Of a DNA stretch of 64,000 nt, positions 44,715 to 57,585 are shown in pieces. The translations under genes and the position numbers were made by a program. How positions within the stretch are numbered: position 1 is the first letter of the stretch; every line of letters starts with the position of its first letter. Below the pieces are notes generated by a model. The model had not been told where the DNA came from, ran no database searches, and saw nothing but the letters and a program-made list of their open reading frames with translations. Source of the stretch: Brienomyrus brachyistius (Eukaryota; Chordata; Actinopteri; Osteoglossiformes; Mormyridae); contig NC_064555.1 of assembly GCF_023856365.1 (NCBI RefSeq), positions 17,432,254 through 17,496,253 of the forward strand. Reading direction: 5' to 3'.

Positions 44715-45830
44715 GTGCTTCAGCTGGTGTTGGATCCCACCTGTGTCAGCTGGTGTTCGATCCCGATTGTGCCGGCAGGTATGTGATCCCGCCTGTGTCA
44801 GCTGGTGTTTGATCCTGCCTGTGTCGGCTGGTGTTTGATCCCGATTGTGCCGGCTAGTATGTGATCCCGCCTGTGTCAGCTGGTGTTTGATCCCGCCTGT
44901 GTCGGCTGGTGTTTGATCCCACTTGTGTCGGCTGGTGTTTGATCCCGACTGTGCCGGCTAGTATGTGATCCCGCCTGTGTCAGCTGGTGTTTGATCCCGA
45001 TTGTGCCAGCAGGTATGTGATCCCGCCTGTGTCGGCTGGTGTTTGATTCCGCCTGCGTCGGCTGGTGTATGATCCCGATTGTGCCGGCAGGTATGTGATC
45101 CTGCCTGTGTTCGCTGGTGTTTAATCCCGATTGTGCCGGCTGGTATGTGATCCCGCCTGTGTCAGCTGGTGTTTGATCCCGCCTGTGTCAGCTGGTGTTT
45201 GATCTCGATTGTGCCAGATTGTATGTGATCCCGCCTGTGTCGGCTGGTGTTTGATCCCGCCTGTGTTGGCTGGTGTTTGATCTCGATTGTGCCAGATCAT
45301 ATGTGATCCCGCCTGTGTCGGCTGGTGTTTGATCTCGATTGTGCCAGATTGTATGTGATCCCGCCTGTGCCGGCTGGTGTTTGATCCCGCCTGTGTTGGC
45401 TGGTGTTTGATCTCGATTGTGCCAGATCGTATGTGATCCCGCCTGTGTCGGCTGGTGTTTGATCCCGCCTGTGTTGGCTGGTGTTTGATCTCGATTGTGC
45501 CAGATCGTATGTGATCCCGCCTGTGTCGGCTGGTGTTTGATCCCGCCTGTGTTGGCTGGTGTTTGATCTCGATTGTGCCAGATGGTATGTGATCCCGATT
45601 GTGCCGGCTGGTGTTTGATCCCGATTGTGTCGGCTGGTGTTTGATCCCGCCTCTGTTGGCTGGTGTTTGATCTCAATTGTGCCAGATGGTATGTGATCCC
45701 GCCTGTGTCGGCTGGTGTTTGATCCCGATTGTGCCGGCTGGTATGTGATCCCGCCTGTGTCGGCTGGTGTTTGATCCCGATTGTGCCGGCTGGTATGTGA
45801 TCCCGCCTGTGTCGGCTGGTGTTTGATGCT
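44715..45830. repeat. 26-bp minisatellite with 78-bp higher-order units (about 43 copies)
   Basis: The unit is GTGTCGGCTGGTGTTTGATC plus CCGCCT. Variants GTGCCAGATCGTATGTGATC and GTGCCGGCTGGTATGTGATC alternate with it. From about 45190 to 45600 three units cycle as a regular 78-bp higher-order repeat. Lies in crybg intron 2. Long minus-strand frames here are artefacts of the 78-bp period. Confidence 0.95.
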
Positions 45831-45962
45831 GACTGTTTCAGTGTCTGGGTGACACGGTGGCTCACTGGGTAACCTCATGTTCTCAGAGCTGTGGGTTCAG
45901 CTTTCGCCTGAGCAAATGAAAGTGCCCCATTTAATGATACTCTTATAGCAGTGCTCAATAAT

Positions 45963-46143
45963 CCATTTACATTTATTTAGCACCTTACAGTTGAATCTTA
46001 GACAATCCCTTAAGCAACTGGGGGTTAAAGGCCTTGCTCAAGGGCCCAATGGTGAAAATAATTCTGCTGACTCTGCAATTTGAACCAGCAATCTTCCGAC
46101 CACAGGCACAGAGTGCTAAGCTGCTACACCACAGACCACCCCC
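45963..46143 (-). mobile_element. tRNA-derived SINE, reverse orientation
   Basis: The reverse complement carries GTGGTGTAGCAGCTTAGCAC and GATTGCTGGTTCAAATTGC (A/B-box-like) and ends in an AAATAAATGTAAATGG tail. Same family as 26892-27145. Confidence 0.7.
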
Positions 46144-46504
46144 TTTATTCTGACTAGGAACTCAAATAACTTCATAAACTAGTTTTCTACTTTATGTTGT
46201 CATCCATGTAAGTACGAATTAGTATCAGAATAATTTATTAGCTTGGCAGACATATGAAAATGGCAAGCAAAGTACAGAGATTTATCACAAGTAGCCACTT
46301 GTCTGCATAACCAAATCAAGCGTGCAAAAGCATACAAAGGGTCAGAGCGATTCGTAGGCAGCAGAAGACAGACACAGTGAGTGTAGGAGAGAAGTGACAC
46401 AGATCACACAGATGGCCGTGCCAGAGTGCTGGAGACCCCACAGTCCCCTTTATGTACTGTCCAGATCTGGTTCTCTAATGTATAATCGTTTTAGCAATTA
46501 TATA

Positions 46505-46670
46505 TAGTTCAGGTCCAGAAAGTAAAAATCCACACCAGGGTTTTTGTTTTAACCAACCAGTTGATTACTGTCTGATTGACAGGGTCTGATTGACTGTAAC
46601 TCTTTATACTCAATACTGGTTGGTTGAAACTAAATCTTGGTCTGGATTTTTACTTTCTGGACCTGAACTA
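46505..46670. mobile_element. MITE with long inverted repeats and TA borders
   Basis: GTTCAGGTCCAGAAAGTAAA at the left is mirrored by TTTACTTTCTGGACCTGAAC at the right, both bordered by TA. Inverted similarity continues inwards (AACCAACCAGT / ACTGGTTGGTT), so nearly the whole element can fold back. TA borders suggest Tc1/mariner mobilisation. Confidence 0.8.
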
Positions 46671-47579
46671 TTCACTTCTGCTCATAAACAGAGGCTTTCA
46701 TTAAACCGAAATTCCATGTATTGTACATACTTATTTAGCAGCGCTGGCCTCCTGTGGATTTGTACTATTCTGCTGGCCATAATGCATGTCGTTATACCCT
46801 TAAGACTGCAGAGTGTCATTTATTTCCTTACTTTTCTCTACCCAGTTTAATGAATCAATGATTGTGAATAAGTGTACCTTGTTTTTATATACCAGGTCCG
46901 TGGTATAGATTTAGGGTGCCTGTTGAGCCTGTTAAGTAATTATTATATAGATCGATAACACTGTGATAATTTCATTATATTCTCTGAGTGCTTATGTCAA
47001 TGTCACCCAGCAGAGGGAGCAAAAGTGTTATTTCACTGGGCAAAGGCTCAGCAAGACACTGAGACCTAAGTCCCTCTTTTCACAGCGGTCTGTGTGTTAG
47101 TGTCACAAAAGCACCCGAACTACAACTGCAGTGAAATTTATACAATCCCTACTAAAACTGTAAGGGTTTACAAATATAAACTCTTCTGATGGGATTGATT
47201 CTTTAAAAAGTACATCAGTGTTATTTGAGTGATATAAAGTATCTAAATGAATAATGAAAATGTATATCATAATTATATCACCTGCATTCAATAATACTGT
47301 ATTTTTTTATTACTTAATAGTCTGTGAGTCTACAAAGCTTAAGCAATTAATATTTGGGGCTGTGAATCTGACACTTATTTTTTTGCAGCTGTGATGCATA
47401 TATAAATCAAGCCTATGCATGCCTCCTAGCTGAGCTGCAAACATGACAAAGAAAAACAAGCCCTTACGTAATCTGAGAGAAGAAGTAATTACATTATGCA
47501 TAAAAACAATGGCAGCTACAGGAAGCTTTCTGAGACACTTGGTGTTTCACAAAACCCCTCTGTCACAGGTGCACCCAGC

Positions 47580-48990
47580 CAAACAGTCAGGTTTACAAAT
47601 ATCTGTGAAGGAATGGGTCATTCTGGAGAGCTCAGTGAATTCAGCCATTGTACTGTCATACTGTAGTATGCCACCCTTGCAATACGTCAGTTTGTGAAAT
47701 TTCTTCTCTGCTAGATATTCCACAGTCAACTCTAAGTGGTATTTTTGCAAAGTGGAAGCATTTCGAAACAACAGAAACTCACACAAAGTAACAGAGCGGC
47801 GTTGCTGAGTGCTGAGGCGCATTGCGTGTAAAACCCGCCAGTGCCCAGCTGACTCGGTAACTGCAAAGTTCCAAACTTACTAACCGCAGTACAAAAACCA
47901 AGCCGGGAGCTTCATGGACTGGGCTTCCATGGCTGAGCAGGTGCATGGAAGCCTCACATCACCGGCAGAATGCCAAGTGTCGGACAGAGTGGCTCTCTGG
48001 ACTCTGGAGCAGGGGAAACGTGTCCTGTGGAATGACGAATCATACTTCTCCGTCTGGCAGTTTGATGGATGACTCTGGGTTTGGCGGATGCTGGGAGAAC
48101 GTTACCTGCCTGACTGCATTGTGCCAAATATAAAGTTTGGTGAATAGGTAATGGTATGAGGTTGGGCTGGGCCCCTTAGTTCCAAGGAAGGGAACTCTTA
48201 ACGCTTCAGCATAGCAAGACATTTTGGACAATTCTATGCTCCCAACTTTGTGGGATCAGTTTTGGGAATGACTGTGCCACAGTGCACAAAGCAAGGTCTA
48301 TAAAAACATAGTTGGGTGAGGTTGGTGTAGAAGAACTTGACTGGCCCACACAGTACCCTGACCTCAACCCTATCAAAACCTTTGGGATGAACTACAGGGT
48401 GGGCCATTTATATGGATACACCTTAATAAAAGTGGCCTTGAGGTTTCCATTGATGAAGAATGGCCCCACTATCTTTGGACCCCATACACCACACCATACC
48501 ATCAATTTTTTTGTTCCAACAGTCTTGGAGGGATCTATCCAGTGTGGGTTAGTGTCAGACCAATAGCTGCAATGACCCGGTTACTGAGTTCACCAGACAT
48601 AAACACAATTTCTATCCGCTCCTCACGTGTTAACCTCTGCGACATGTCAATGGCTGTAAACAAAGAGAAACTTGTAAATAACTCATGAAAGAATAAAGTT
48701 ACGTTAAAACCAAGCACACCATTGTTTTTCTTGTGAAATTCCCAATAAGTTTGATGTGTCACATGACCCTCTTCCTATTGAAAAAACAAAAGTTGGATCC
48801 AAAATGGCCGACGTCAAAATGGCCACCATGGTCACCACCCATCTTGAAAAGTTTTCCCCCTCACATATACTAATGTGCCACAAACAGGAAGTTAATATCA
48901 CCAACCATTCCCATTTTATTAAGGTGTATCCATATAAATGGCCCACCCTGTAGAAAGGACATTGCGAGCCAGGCCTTCATGTCCACTCTG
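47580..48990 (+). pseudogene. Tc1-like transposon pseudogene split by a mariner-like element
   Basis: The + strand follows a Tc1 transposase in broken frames: helix-turn-helix part near 47600-47800, TGGAATGACGAATCATACTT (the DES catalytic region) near 48030, CAAGACATTTTGGACAATTC near 48210, and LDWPTQYPDLNPI near 48340. After the inserted element (48395-48950) it resumes as ERTLRARPSCP at 48953-48985. Stops and indels make it inactive. Confidence 0.8.
48395..48950 (-). mobile_element. Non-autonomous mariner-like element, 556 bp
   Basis: Perfect 37-bp terminal inverted repeats starting CAGGGTGGGCCATTTATATG, with TA duplicated on both sides (48393-48394 and 48951-48952). The minus strand retains the start of a transposase (MSQRLTREERIEIVFMSGEL, then SNRVIAA) near 48650-48560, but the catalytic region is deleted. 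Identical inverted repeats suggest recent mobilisation in trans. Confidence 0.92.
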
Positions 48991-49255
48991 TCATTGTGGG
49001 TTACGCTACCTGCTCTGGGGGTCTCTCCAGCTGCCATTCCACAGCAAACCCTCTGTCTTTGTAGGTTATGCTACCTGCTCTGGGGGTCTCTCCCAGCTAC
49101 CATTCCACAGCAAACACTCTGTCATTGTAGGTTATGCTACCTGCTCTGGGGGTCTATACCAGCTGCCATTCCACAGCAAACACTCTGTCATTGTAGGTTA
49201 CGCTACCTGCTCTGGGGGTCTCTCCCAGCTGCCATTCCACAGCAAATACTTTGTC
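48989..49255. repeat. 66-bp tandem repeat, about 4 copies
   Basis: The unit includes GTCATTGTAGGTTATGCTAC, CTGCTCTGGGGGTCTCTCCC and CATTCCACAGCAAACACTCT. It starts at the point where Tc1 homology stops. Confidence 0.95.
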
Positions 49256-49559
49256 AGTTGACAGTTTTTGGTATTTATGTGGTTATTTTTGTTATACTTT
49301 ATCTGTAATTCACTCATTGCCTTTTATGTATTTCATAGCAAAAGTGCTTAGCAGCTGCACACATACTCTCTAGGATGCTAACAAATTATGGAAATGTTCA
49401 CTTATGGAATAAGTATAAGAAACACTTATTCCAAACAAATGGTCAGTCTGGTTATTGGTTCCCACAGTTTAACCACCAAATTTCTTACTTTCTTTCCAGT
49501 GTCTAGTCAGCGATGGTTGCCTGTAATAACTTTCTGAGGAATTACTGTTAGCCTCAGCA

Positions 49560-49770
49560 GGTTTGTGGGTCGTTGAGCAAAGCCCTGAACCCCCAGCCCC
49601 CTGGGAGCCCCAAGGCTCTTAACCCCGAGCTCCCTCTGTGCCCCAGTAGGTGGCAGCCCTTCGCGGACAGCTTACACTACGAAGAGCAAGTTGAGGGAGG
49701 CGGAAAACACAATTTCCCCTCAGGGATCATTATTATTATTATTATTATTATAATTATTATTATTATTTCA
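49560..49770 (+). repeat. SINE-like fragment followed by (ATT)n
   Basis: GGGTCGTTGAGCAAAGCCCT, CAAGGCTCTTAACCCCGAGC and CCCCTCAGGGATCATTATTA end in an (ATT)n tract. Resembles the tails of other teleost SINEs. Confidence 0.5.
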
Positions 49771-50436
49771 TAGTCATACATTCATCAGGGAATTCTTTCT
49801 GTGGTATCAAAGAATCAGCTGGTTTCACATCTTACACAAACCCTTTATTATTCATTGACAGCATCCATAAATAGTTTGACGAATTAGCATTTTATGACTC
49901 ACCTTGGCCAGTCTGCCTGCTCATCAGTGGAATGTGGGTATCATGACGTGCCTCCCCCCCCCCCCCACTCTAAAGGTGAGGGCAGTTCAGTGGATGTAGC
50001 TCATTGCTGGAATGCCACAGCTGTGGGCGGAGGACTGAAGGCAGGGTGGAGTCCAGGGCATTTTTCATGGGAGCAGGGCGTGAATGGTTGTTTTTTTAAA
50101 TATTTTTCATTTTTTTAAGTGTAATCTGTGTCTGGGGAAAGGGCAGTTGAGATGGACTTCCTCACTTTCTCAGTGCCTGATTGGGACAGGCAGAGTGAAA
50201 TTTAATAGTCAAGAAAGTTTCTTTATCCTAAGAATAGTTTAAACTTGCGCACAAATAACTCTGCTAGGTAGGGCTAAGAGAGCTGCTTGTGAAGTCATGT
50301 GTGTTTGCAGTTGAAGCAATTAGGGCATGTCAGTCGATTCTGTGGAAAGGGTGTAAATAGAGAGATACTTCATAAATCCTGATGCGTAGCTCCTGCCTGA
50401 TTGCCTGCTCTGTCTTCTCATTTCTCTGTCACTCAG

Positions 50437-53330
50437 AAGGAGTCGCTCAGCTCCTCAGAGACTGACCTGCGTAAGAAGAAGTTCCACACCTTCTCTTTTG
50501 GCTGGAAGAAGAAGAAGAAGAAGTCGCAGCTTTCTCCTGGGCTCTCCCAGAGTGTGGCGGAGCTGGACGCCTGCAAGCCGAGCTTTCAGGAGCGAGAGCG
50601 AGAGGAGTGTAGCGGGGAGCCAGGGGATCAGAGCAAGCGTTTCAGATTCTCTGCTTCTTCACCACCAGGAGAGCAGCTTCCGAAGCTCTCTTTGGAGGCC
50701 CAGGAATGGTCTGAGATATTAGAAGATCCTTTCAGCACTAGGTCCACTGAAGATGGCTTCGCTGGGATGTGGCACCCACAGCCAAGCTGCTTGTTCTCTG
50801 CAGAATGTGACGAGCAAGATGCTGTCTTCCCTGATGCTGACCCCTCGGGCCATGCTGACAAGCATCCCAGCAGCAACGTTTGTCCCCAAGCAACATTTGA
50901 GGCAGATGTTGGCCGCCCAGTCATTCCCACCCCTGACTCAGTTTTTTCTGTTATTGCTCCATCTGTCTATGTCCTCTCTGATCCTGATCTAAACCCTGCT
51001 GCCAGTTACCCTTCACATTCTCTCTGTGACGACACTAACTCTGTCCAGACTGACTTTTACCATCCAACTCATTTTGAATCTCAACCTGTCCAGTCCCAAA
51101 TGGGCCTCTCTGCCTCTCTCTTTGACACACAGCCCTCCGTTTGTGATAGATACTCTTATACCCATAGTGATACAGACTTTACTGAGCCTAACAACGACCG
51201 CCTACTTACTGATACTAATAAGTCCCTTTCAGATGACACTGTCCCCACTTTGACTAAAATTGAGAGTTCTCTGTATAACAGAGACCCCACCATATCTGTC
51301 ATGGACTCTGCCCTCTGCAGTGACATTGCCTCCTCAGTTTTAAGTTCCTCTTTCAGTAATATTGAAAACAGTTCCTCCCTCATCAGAACTGATCTCTTAC
51401 AACCTTCTCATAACAGCGTGTCCTCAGCTCTTGACATTACTGCTTCCTTCTCTAATGTAAGCTGCTTCCTCAGTAATGCTGATTCCGGCCTTACACACTC
51501 AGATCACGCTGAAATCACGGTCGACTCTACAATAAATCCAAAGGCTGGTTACTCACTAGATACTTGTGACACTTTCCTAGAAACCGTTCCCACTGAGTCC
51601 CATACAGATACCTGGCTTACAGGCCTTTTTACCACCAATGATGAATCTACCCCCAGAAATGATACTAACTCTGTAGGGACAAACCATGAAGCTCCAGGCT
51701 TGTACCTTAGCAGTCGCTCTGAGCCGCCTGCGGACGCTGCCCCCCGCTTCCTGAGTGCCGAGTCGTCCGCTACACTGCTGCCTACTTCTGACATCAGTGA
51801 CCCTGTCACCCTAAAAAAAAACATTCTCAGCACTTCTGACTTTCATTCTCTTTCTCAGTGTGTTGCTCTATCCACTCTTACAAGCATCTATCACTACAAG
51901 CCAGGACTTGACCAAGAAATGGGGGAAACAGGAGAGAGCCAGGGCACCAGAGTCAAAATAGAGGAGGTTGTGGTGAGCATGGAACAGAAGGAGAAAGAGC
52001 CATGGAGGGAGGGGCAGGAGGTGAGGATGAATGACCTGGAGCCTGAGGTGAAGATGGAGGATCAAGGGCAATGGAGGAACCACCAAGAAGTAGAATTACG
52101 GATCGGGGGCATTTGGGCTGAAGGTATTGCTGGGGCCAAGGAGATGGAAGGGGGAATGGAGAACCAGGAGGTGAGGATGGAGGACAATGACTTAGGAGCT
52201 AGGTGTCAGGAACAGGATGCCAAGCCAAGAATGTTGGACCATGGAACAGGGACCAAGATGGAAGTCCTAGGGGCTATGATGGGAAGAGAAGGTGCAGCAG
52301 AGCCCATGAGCTCAGGTCATCAGGAGATGGAGGCTATCATGAGGGAACAAAAGGGAGAACTGGGAAAGGGTGACAAGCAGCTTACGTTTCAGATAGCTGG
52401 TCAGGAGCAACAACTGATACTGGCCGGTGACGTCAAGGAAGCATGGAAACCTGACCGGACTGATGACTCACACGGTACTTGGAAGGTCACGAAAGTGGCT
52501 GGGATCGTTTCTGCTGTTTTCCCAGGATCAGAGGAACTATGTGAGGAAGATCAAAAGAAGGAAGATTCCTCTATCCATATGTGTGATGAAAATCTAGAAG
52601 GAGGGAAGGAAGAAATGGAAAGGGGCTATGGACGAGGGGAGTGGGTTGGAGAGAAGAAGCACAGAGAGATGGAAGAGAATGTAGAGCAGAAAGGACCTCA
52701 GTGGGGCTTTGGAGAATCAAAGCAGCAACGTTTCATTAGCATCGGTGGGGAGGGTCTTCAGTGGCCTTTTCAATCGGTGCTGAAACCAGACGTACCTGTC
52801 TGTCAGGTGCAGGCATCTGAGGAATGCCTGGCTGCTACGCCTACTCAGGGGCACGAGGAGAAGGGGGCAGGGCTGGGGACGTCTGCTCCGGCCCTTCTGG
52901 AGACAGAAAAGCAACCTGGAGACCAAACAGAATCTCAGTGCCGGAATCCCCGGAGCGGAGAGACAGACGACAGCACAGGAGCGGCTGCAGGCGCTGAGAG
53001 GACACTGACTGTCGCCTGGAGAGAGGCCAACACACTCATTCTTCAGGACAGCGTGGCGAGACCAGAAACAGCCGGTGACAGCGAGGAAGGAAGAGAAGCA
53101 GTCACTTACAGTGAGGCCCGGAGACGAGCGGGCAGCACAGAGAGAGCCGACGGCCTGTCCAAGGACCCCGAAGGTGTCTCTATCGGCCTCGCTGCCGTGC
53201 AGAGGGCCGACACAGAAGCGCTCCCAGGAGCCTCAGCGGCATCACAGGCGCCCGAGACCACGCATGCGGCTTTTCACACAGAGCGCCTGGAACGGAGCGG
53301 GGAAAAACGTGGGTCTTCTTCCCATGAGCA
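50437..53330 (+). CDS. crybg1/2-like: crybg exon 3 (giant disordered exon)
   Basis: The acceptor CTGTCACTCAG ends at 50436 and the donor GTAAGT starts at 53331. 964 codons and two bases are open throughout, which is strong evidence of coding. It begins KESLSSSETDLRKKKFHTFS and FGWKKKKKK, mirroring the basic patch of exon 1. A long Ser/Thr/Asp-rich region follows (about residues 190-580), then a Glu/Met/Lys-rich region (about 600-850) with loose repeats of the form EVRMED, then a mixed polar end. No globular domain. Single huge exons upstream of the crystallin repeats are normal in this family. Confidence 0.9.
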
Positions 53331-56300
53331 GTAAGTAGAGCCCCATTTCAGGCCCTCGTCCTCTCTGACATCAGGCTGGGGGGGGGTTATTCTCTAATAT
53401 TCTCACCCTGGGAGACACCCGCGAACAGCTACAGACACGTTCTGCCCTCCCCATTACCAGGCTTTTAATGGGACGTATTTTTATTACACGCCCACAGAAA
53501 TTCATCCTGGCTCGCTGGCTGCTGCGTTGTCTGCTCACTTTGGAAGCCCAAGGTGAACCGCTGAAAGTGCTGAGGTGTATTTTTTTTTAACCACAGCTCC
53601 AGGCTAAAAATGCAGAGATCGTCATTGCAGACATTGTTGCCTCAGCCAAGTAATATGTAATATTTCCTTTAATATATAGGAGTAAGACGAGATGCATAAA
53701 GTATTAATAATTAATAATTTATTTATAATGAATACTGGAAACGTTATTGCAAAATCAGTCAGGGTGCCATGTTTTGATCTGTCTGATTTACACCAGATAC
53801 AGCAGGTGAGCTGTACTGGTACCAACCCCTAACCTAGAAAATGTATAAAATATAATAATTGATACTTTTATTGATCCCCATGGGGAAATTGTCTTTTTAC
53901 ATCTCCCTCCGCTTGCTCTTTGGAGAGTAACAAAGGGCAGCCACCTGTTGGAGTACCCAGGGAGCTGGGAGTTAAGGGCCTTACTCAACCTTCTGATTAC
54001 AGGTACACAGGCTTAGCTCACTGAGCCCAACATTAAGTTCCTCAGCTCTGAAAACAACTTCAAATTCTTTTATAGTCTTGATTTGTATTTTTTTGTCGTT
54101 ATTTGTAAGAGTGTCCTTTGAACGTTGAAAAATCACATTTGATACGCGTCAGTGGCATAGAGGCATGTAGCCAATCCTGGTTTACTTTCCTTTAACATAT
54201 AACCGGTAACAGTTGGCTGCTACTCTAGAGTGTAAGATCGCCAGATTGTCCTGGACAAGCAGAAGAAGGCAGTGGTTAAATATCATGGTCCTGTAGCTCT
54301 CAGCAGTTTCCATGTGAAGCCGTTCTTGTAATTTCACTAAAATTTGTGTGTGAATGTTTGCCAAACCATCTTTGACATGTTTAGCATATTTTGTTTTGTT
54401 TGTGGGTCATTGACCGGAAATATGTGAGCCCTATATCCACCTCCAGGGGGCTCCTTGCTTTGCCTGAAATATCTTTTTGAACCAATATGTTATAGGAGAT
54501 GTTAACTACTCTGGGTGTGAGTGGTGCTGCAGGAGAAACTCTAGGTGAATCCAAAAATGGTTTGCAGGAAGTTGGCTAGTTGTACAACTGGACACATTTG
54601 TTAAATAAGATCAATAACATGGAAAAAAATTGTTAGAGGAACTGATTCTCTTCTCCTGCCCCTGGTGTGTGTGGGGGCCAGGCTTGTTACCGATTATTCC
54701 ACGGCACGCTCATCTCTGGCCTTGAATCCACAGCTACCTCATATCATATCAGTCTAATCTTCATTCACAGACCACCACTTTCCTCATTCTGCCACCATTG
54801 TCACTGGCACTATTGCTCAGATAACTCATCTGACCTGAGGGCACATGTTTGACCTGTAGTCAATTGTCCAAGATTCCCATTCAAACTATTTCATTTTCAG
54901 TCCTTCCAGAACTATATGATATCATTTATTTGAGAAACCGTATCTGTGTAATTATCCCCTGTGACTGGCAGGACTTACAAACATGTCATATGTTATTGAC
55001 AGGGCTGTGGACACGCCTCATTCGTAGTGTCATGTGGTGAAATTAACTCGATTGTGCATGGAAATTTTTCTTATGGGCCTAGGTTACGTAAAGTTAGTAT
55101 GTCTGACACGTCAGTGGAGCACGGCCGTGCATCCGGAAAATCATTGTGATAAAACAGTTACTGGAGCAATGGGCGTGTGCGCAGAGACATGTCAATATGA
55201 GGAATGTGGTTATGGGAGATTGATAGCTGCAGTATATTCCAGTGTCCACATGGAGGTGCTAGTGTGTCAGGGAATAAAGCCCAGGCGAAACAGTTGCGTA
55301 AAAACTGAGAGGCCAGAACTGGAGAGCTAGTGAGCCACACCTGGTGCGGGAATGAGAGCGACGAGCCTTGCAGAGGCAGGGTGACGTGTTCCTGCAGTGC
55401 TCCAGATGCAGGACTGTTAAGCACACCCAAATAACGTCCACACACACCAAGCAGAAGTGCGGCTAATTGTCATGTCAGCCGTGAATTCCAGCCGCTAACA
55501 CCCCTTTCTGTTTTTTTTTTTTTTGTGTGATGCCAATGAGCCCTGTAATGATGACTCTTCTGGCTCCGTTTTCACCCGCAGTGTCTTAAGGTGCGTCACA
55601 TGGACAAGTGATTTTTTTTGGCCGGACGCCCTCGCTGGTTAACTTGAACTGTACAGGTGTCAATAACTTTGCTGGTGAGGTTTGTCCAAAATGGTGGCAA
55701 AACTATTTACAGTCTGTATTAGAAGATGATGGAGAGAAACCCGTTGCTCAGATTTCTTCGTGGGGGGGGAGGGGGTGCTTTCCAGTGTCAAATCACATAA
55801 TGTAGGTCTGTTCTTATACGGCACCTCTAGTTAGACGCATCTGACGTGTCGGTCAAGCTTTCTCACACTGACACAAGAAATCTCATGGCAAATCTATATT
55901 ACATCATTCTAAACTAAAATTAGCTTAATCAGAACCGTTGGGACAGTTTGCAAACGCTGCCGACTATTCACAAGGTAATAAAACTGCTACACACATGAAA
56001 ATGTGTGTACATGTGTGTGCAGACTAGTCTCAAATTGCAAATCTCACGCCAACCAGCTGATCCGTAGACTGCATGATCCGTGGCTGGTTCCTGCCCTTAA
56101 TGCTGCACTTATGCTAGAAGGCAGGCAGGCTTGTGAGTGTGTCCATTCGCAGCTTCTACTGATTTCTGTTTCGTTGTAGACTTGGCCCCCGAGGCAGCGC
56201 CATTGTGGGTGTTCGCTGCTTTACACGCCGCTGCCTTCAGTACCCGCTGTGGTGGGAACACTGGGATTCTTTGACCTGTTTCCTGCGCACGGTTTTTGTC

Positions 56301-57164
56301 GGTTCCCTGGGGACTGTTTGAGAAGCAGAGGAAGCTCCTGTCGAAACGCTCACCTCTGCTGGTTGATTTAATCGCACTGAAACCAAGCACTGGTTTTTAT
56401 GGTGAAGCGGCTTTCACCGCAGCAGATACAAATGGTGTAAAGCCAATAAATACATAGCACAATTTCTGGATTTTCTAACTTTTCTTCCCCAGTATTTTGC
56501 TTTATCCTTTTATTTACTTAGTCATAAGCATGTAAGGCTCCTCCCAAGCAGCATCTCCTCAGGGCTAGGCCACGCCAAAACCACCTCAGCATTTTGCTGT
56601 TTTGCCGCTGATGACATGCTTCTCTGATATTTTTCTTTCAAATTTTCTTATGATTTTTTTTTTATACCTTTACTTTTATAGATTTATTTTGTATATTTAT
56701 ATATTTGTATGACTCATTTTGTTGTTATAACAGTTCAATTCACTGCTGGTGTACCACTACTGTCATGCATGTGACAGAGCCCTTTATTCTTGATCCTTCA
56801 GCATGGCAGTGTGTGTCCAGTGTGTGTCCAGTATGTGTCCAGTAAGTGTCCAGTGTGTGTGAGATTCCCTGCACCTGGCAATTCCGTCCCTGAGATTTGG
56901 GCCAGTAACTTGTAGCCAATGGCATAGGCAGCGTTGCCTTTAACTTTCCTTCTTACCATTTAGCATATATACAGCGAAATAAGATGCAGAAAGAGCACTT
57001 TGCCAACACACTTTGTAATAGCAAAACAATAGTGGTGCAGGTTTTTATAGCTGCCATTTACAAGCAGTTTCATTCATTCACTTTAAAAATCAATTATTTT
57101 TCCTTATTTTGTGGTTTCAAAATCAGTTTATTAGGGTTGGCAAATGGATATTTGTGGATGATAT

Positions 57165-57290
57165 TAGATGGAAGACCCTGCTGTGTGTTGGCGCCTGTTC
57201 CTGCCTACACCCGTTATTCCCGGGATAGGCTTCGGGCCTCCCCACGATCCCAGTGGGGATTAAGTGGTTACAATAATGGATGGATGCATA
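57165..57290 (+). mobile_element. 3' fragment of an ATGG-tailed SINE
   Basis: CGGGATAGGCTTCGGGCCTC, CACGATCCCAGTGGGGATTA and AATAATGGATGGATG. Diverged from the other copies. Confidence 0.65.
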
Positions 57291-57424
57291 TTAGACGGAA
57301 GATGTAGCAATTGCTTTCCAGTATTCCTATGTCCAATTACTAATGCATTCCAGGGAAAAACTTGCAAGGTTGCAGCTTTGCAGTATGAAGAAATACACAC
57401 ACAGACACAGACACACAGACACAT

Positions 57425-57437
57425 TTATATATTTATA

Positions 57438-57507
<70 letters not shown>
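57425..57507. repeat. (TA)n microsatellite
   Basis: About 80 bp of TA units 80 bp upstream of the exon 4 acceptor. Confidence 0.96.
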
Positions 57508-57512
<5 letters not shown>

Positions 57513-57585
57513 AATCTGAATACACATAAATAACATTTGTTTGGGTGGATAATTCTTGCCTTTTTCCACTTCGTTTGCCTCTCAG

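Larger units (their letters stand above)
53331..57585. other. crybg intron 3
   Basis: Contains a reversed SINE-like segment at 53860-54035 (TTATTGATCCCCATGGGGAA), a short TGTGTCCAG tandem repeat at 56808-56858, an ATGG-tailed SINE end at 57165-57290, and (TA)n at 57440-57506. No gene recognised. Confidence 0.6.

Noticed and set aside
45188..45878. Long minus-strand repeat protein-like frames
   Set aside because: A consequence of the 78-bp (26-codon) period of the VNTR.
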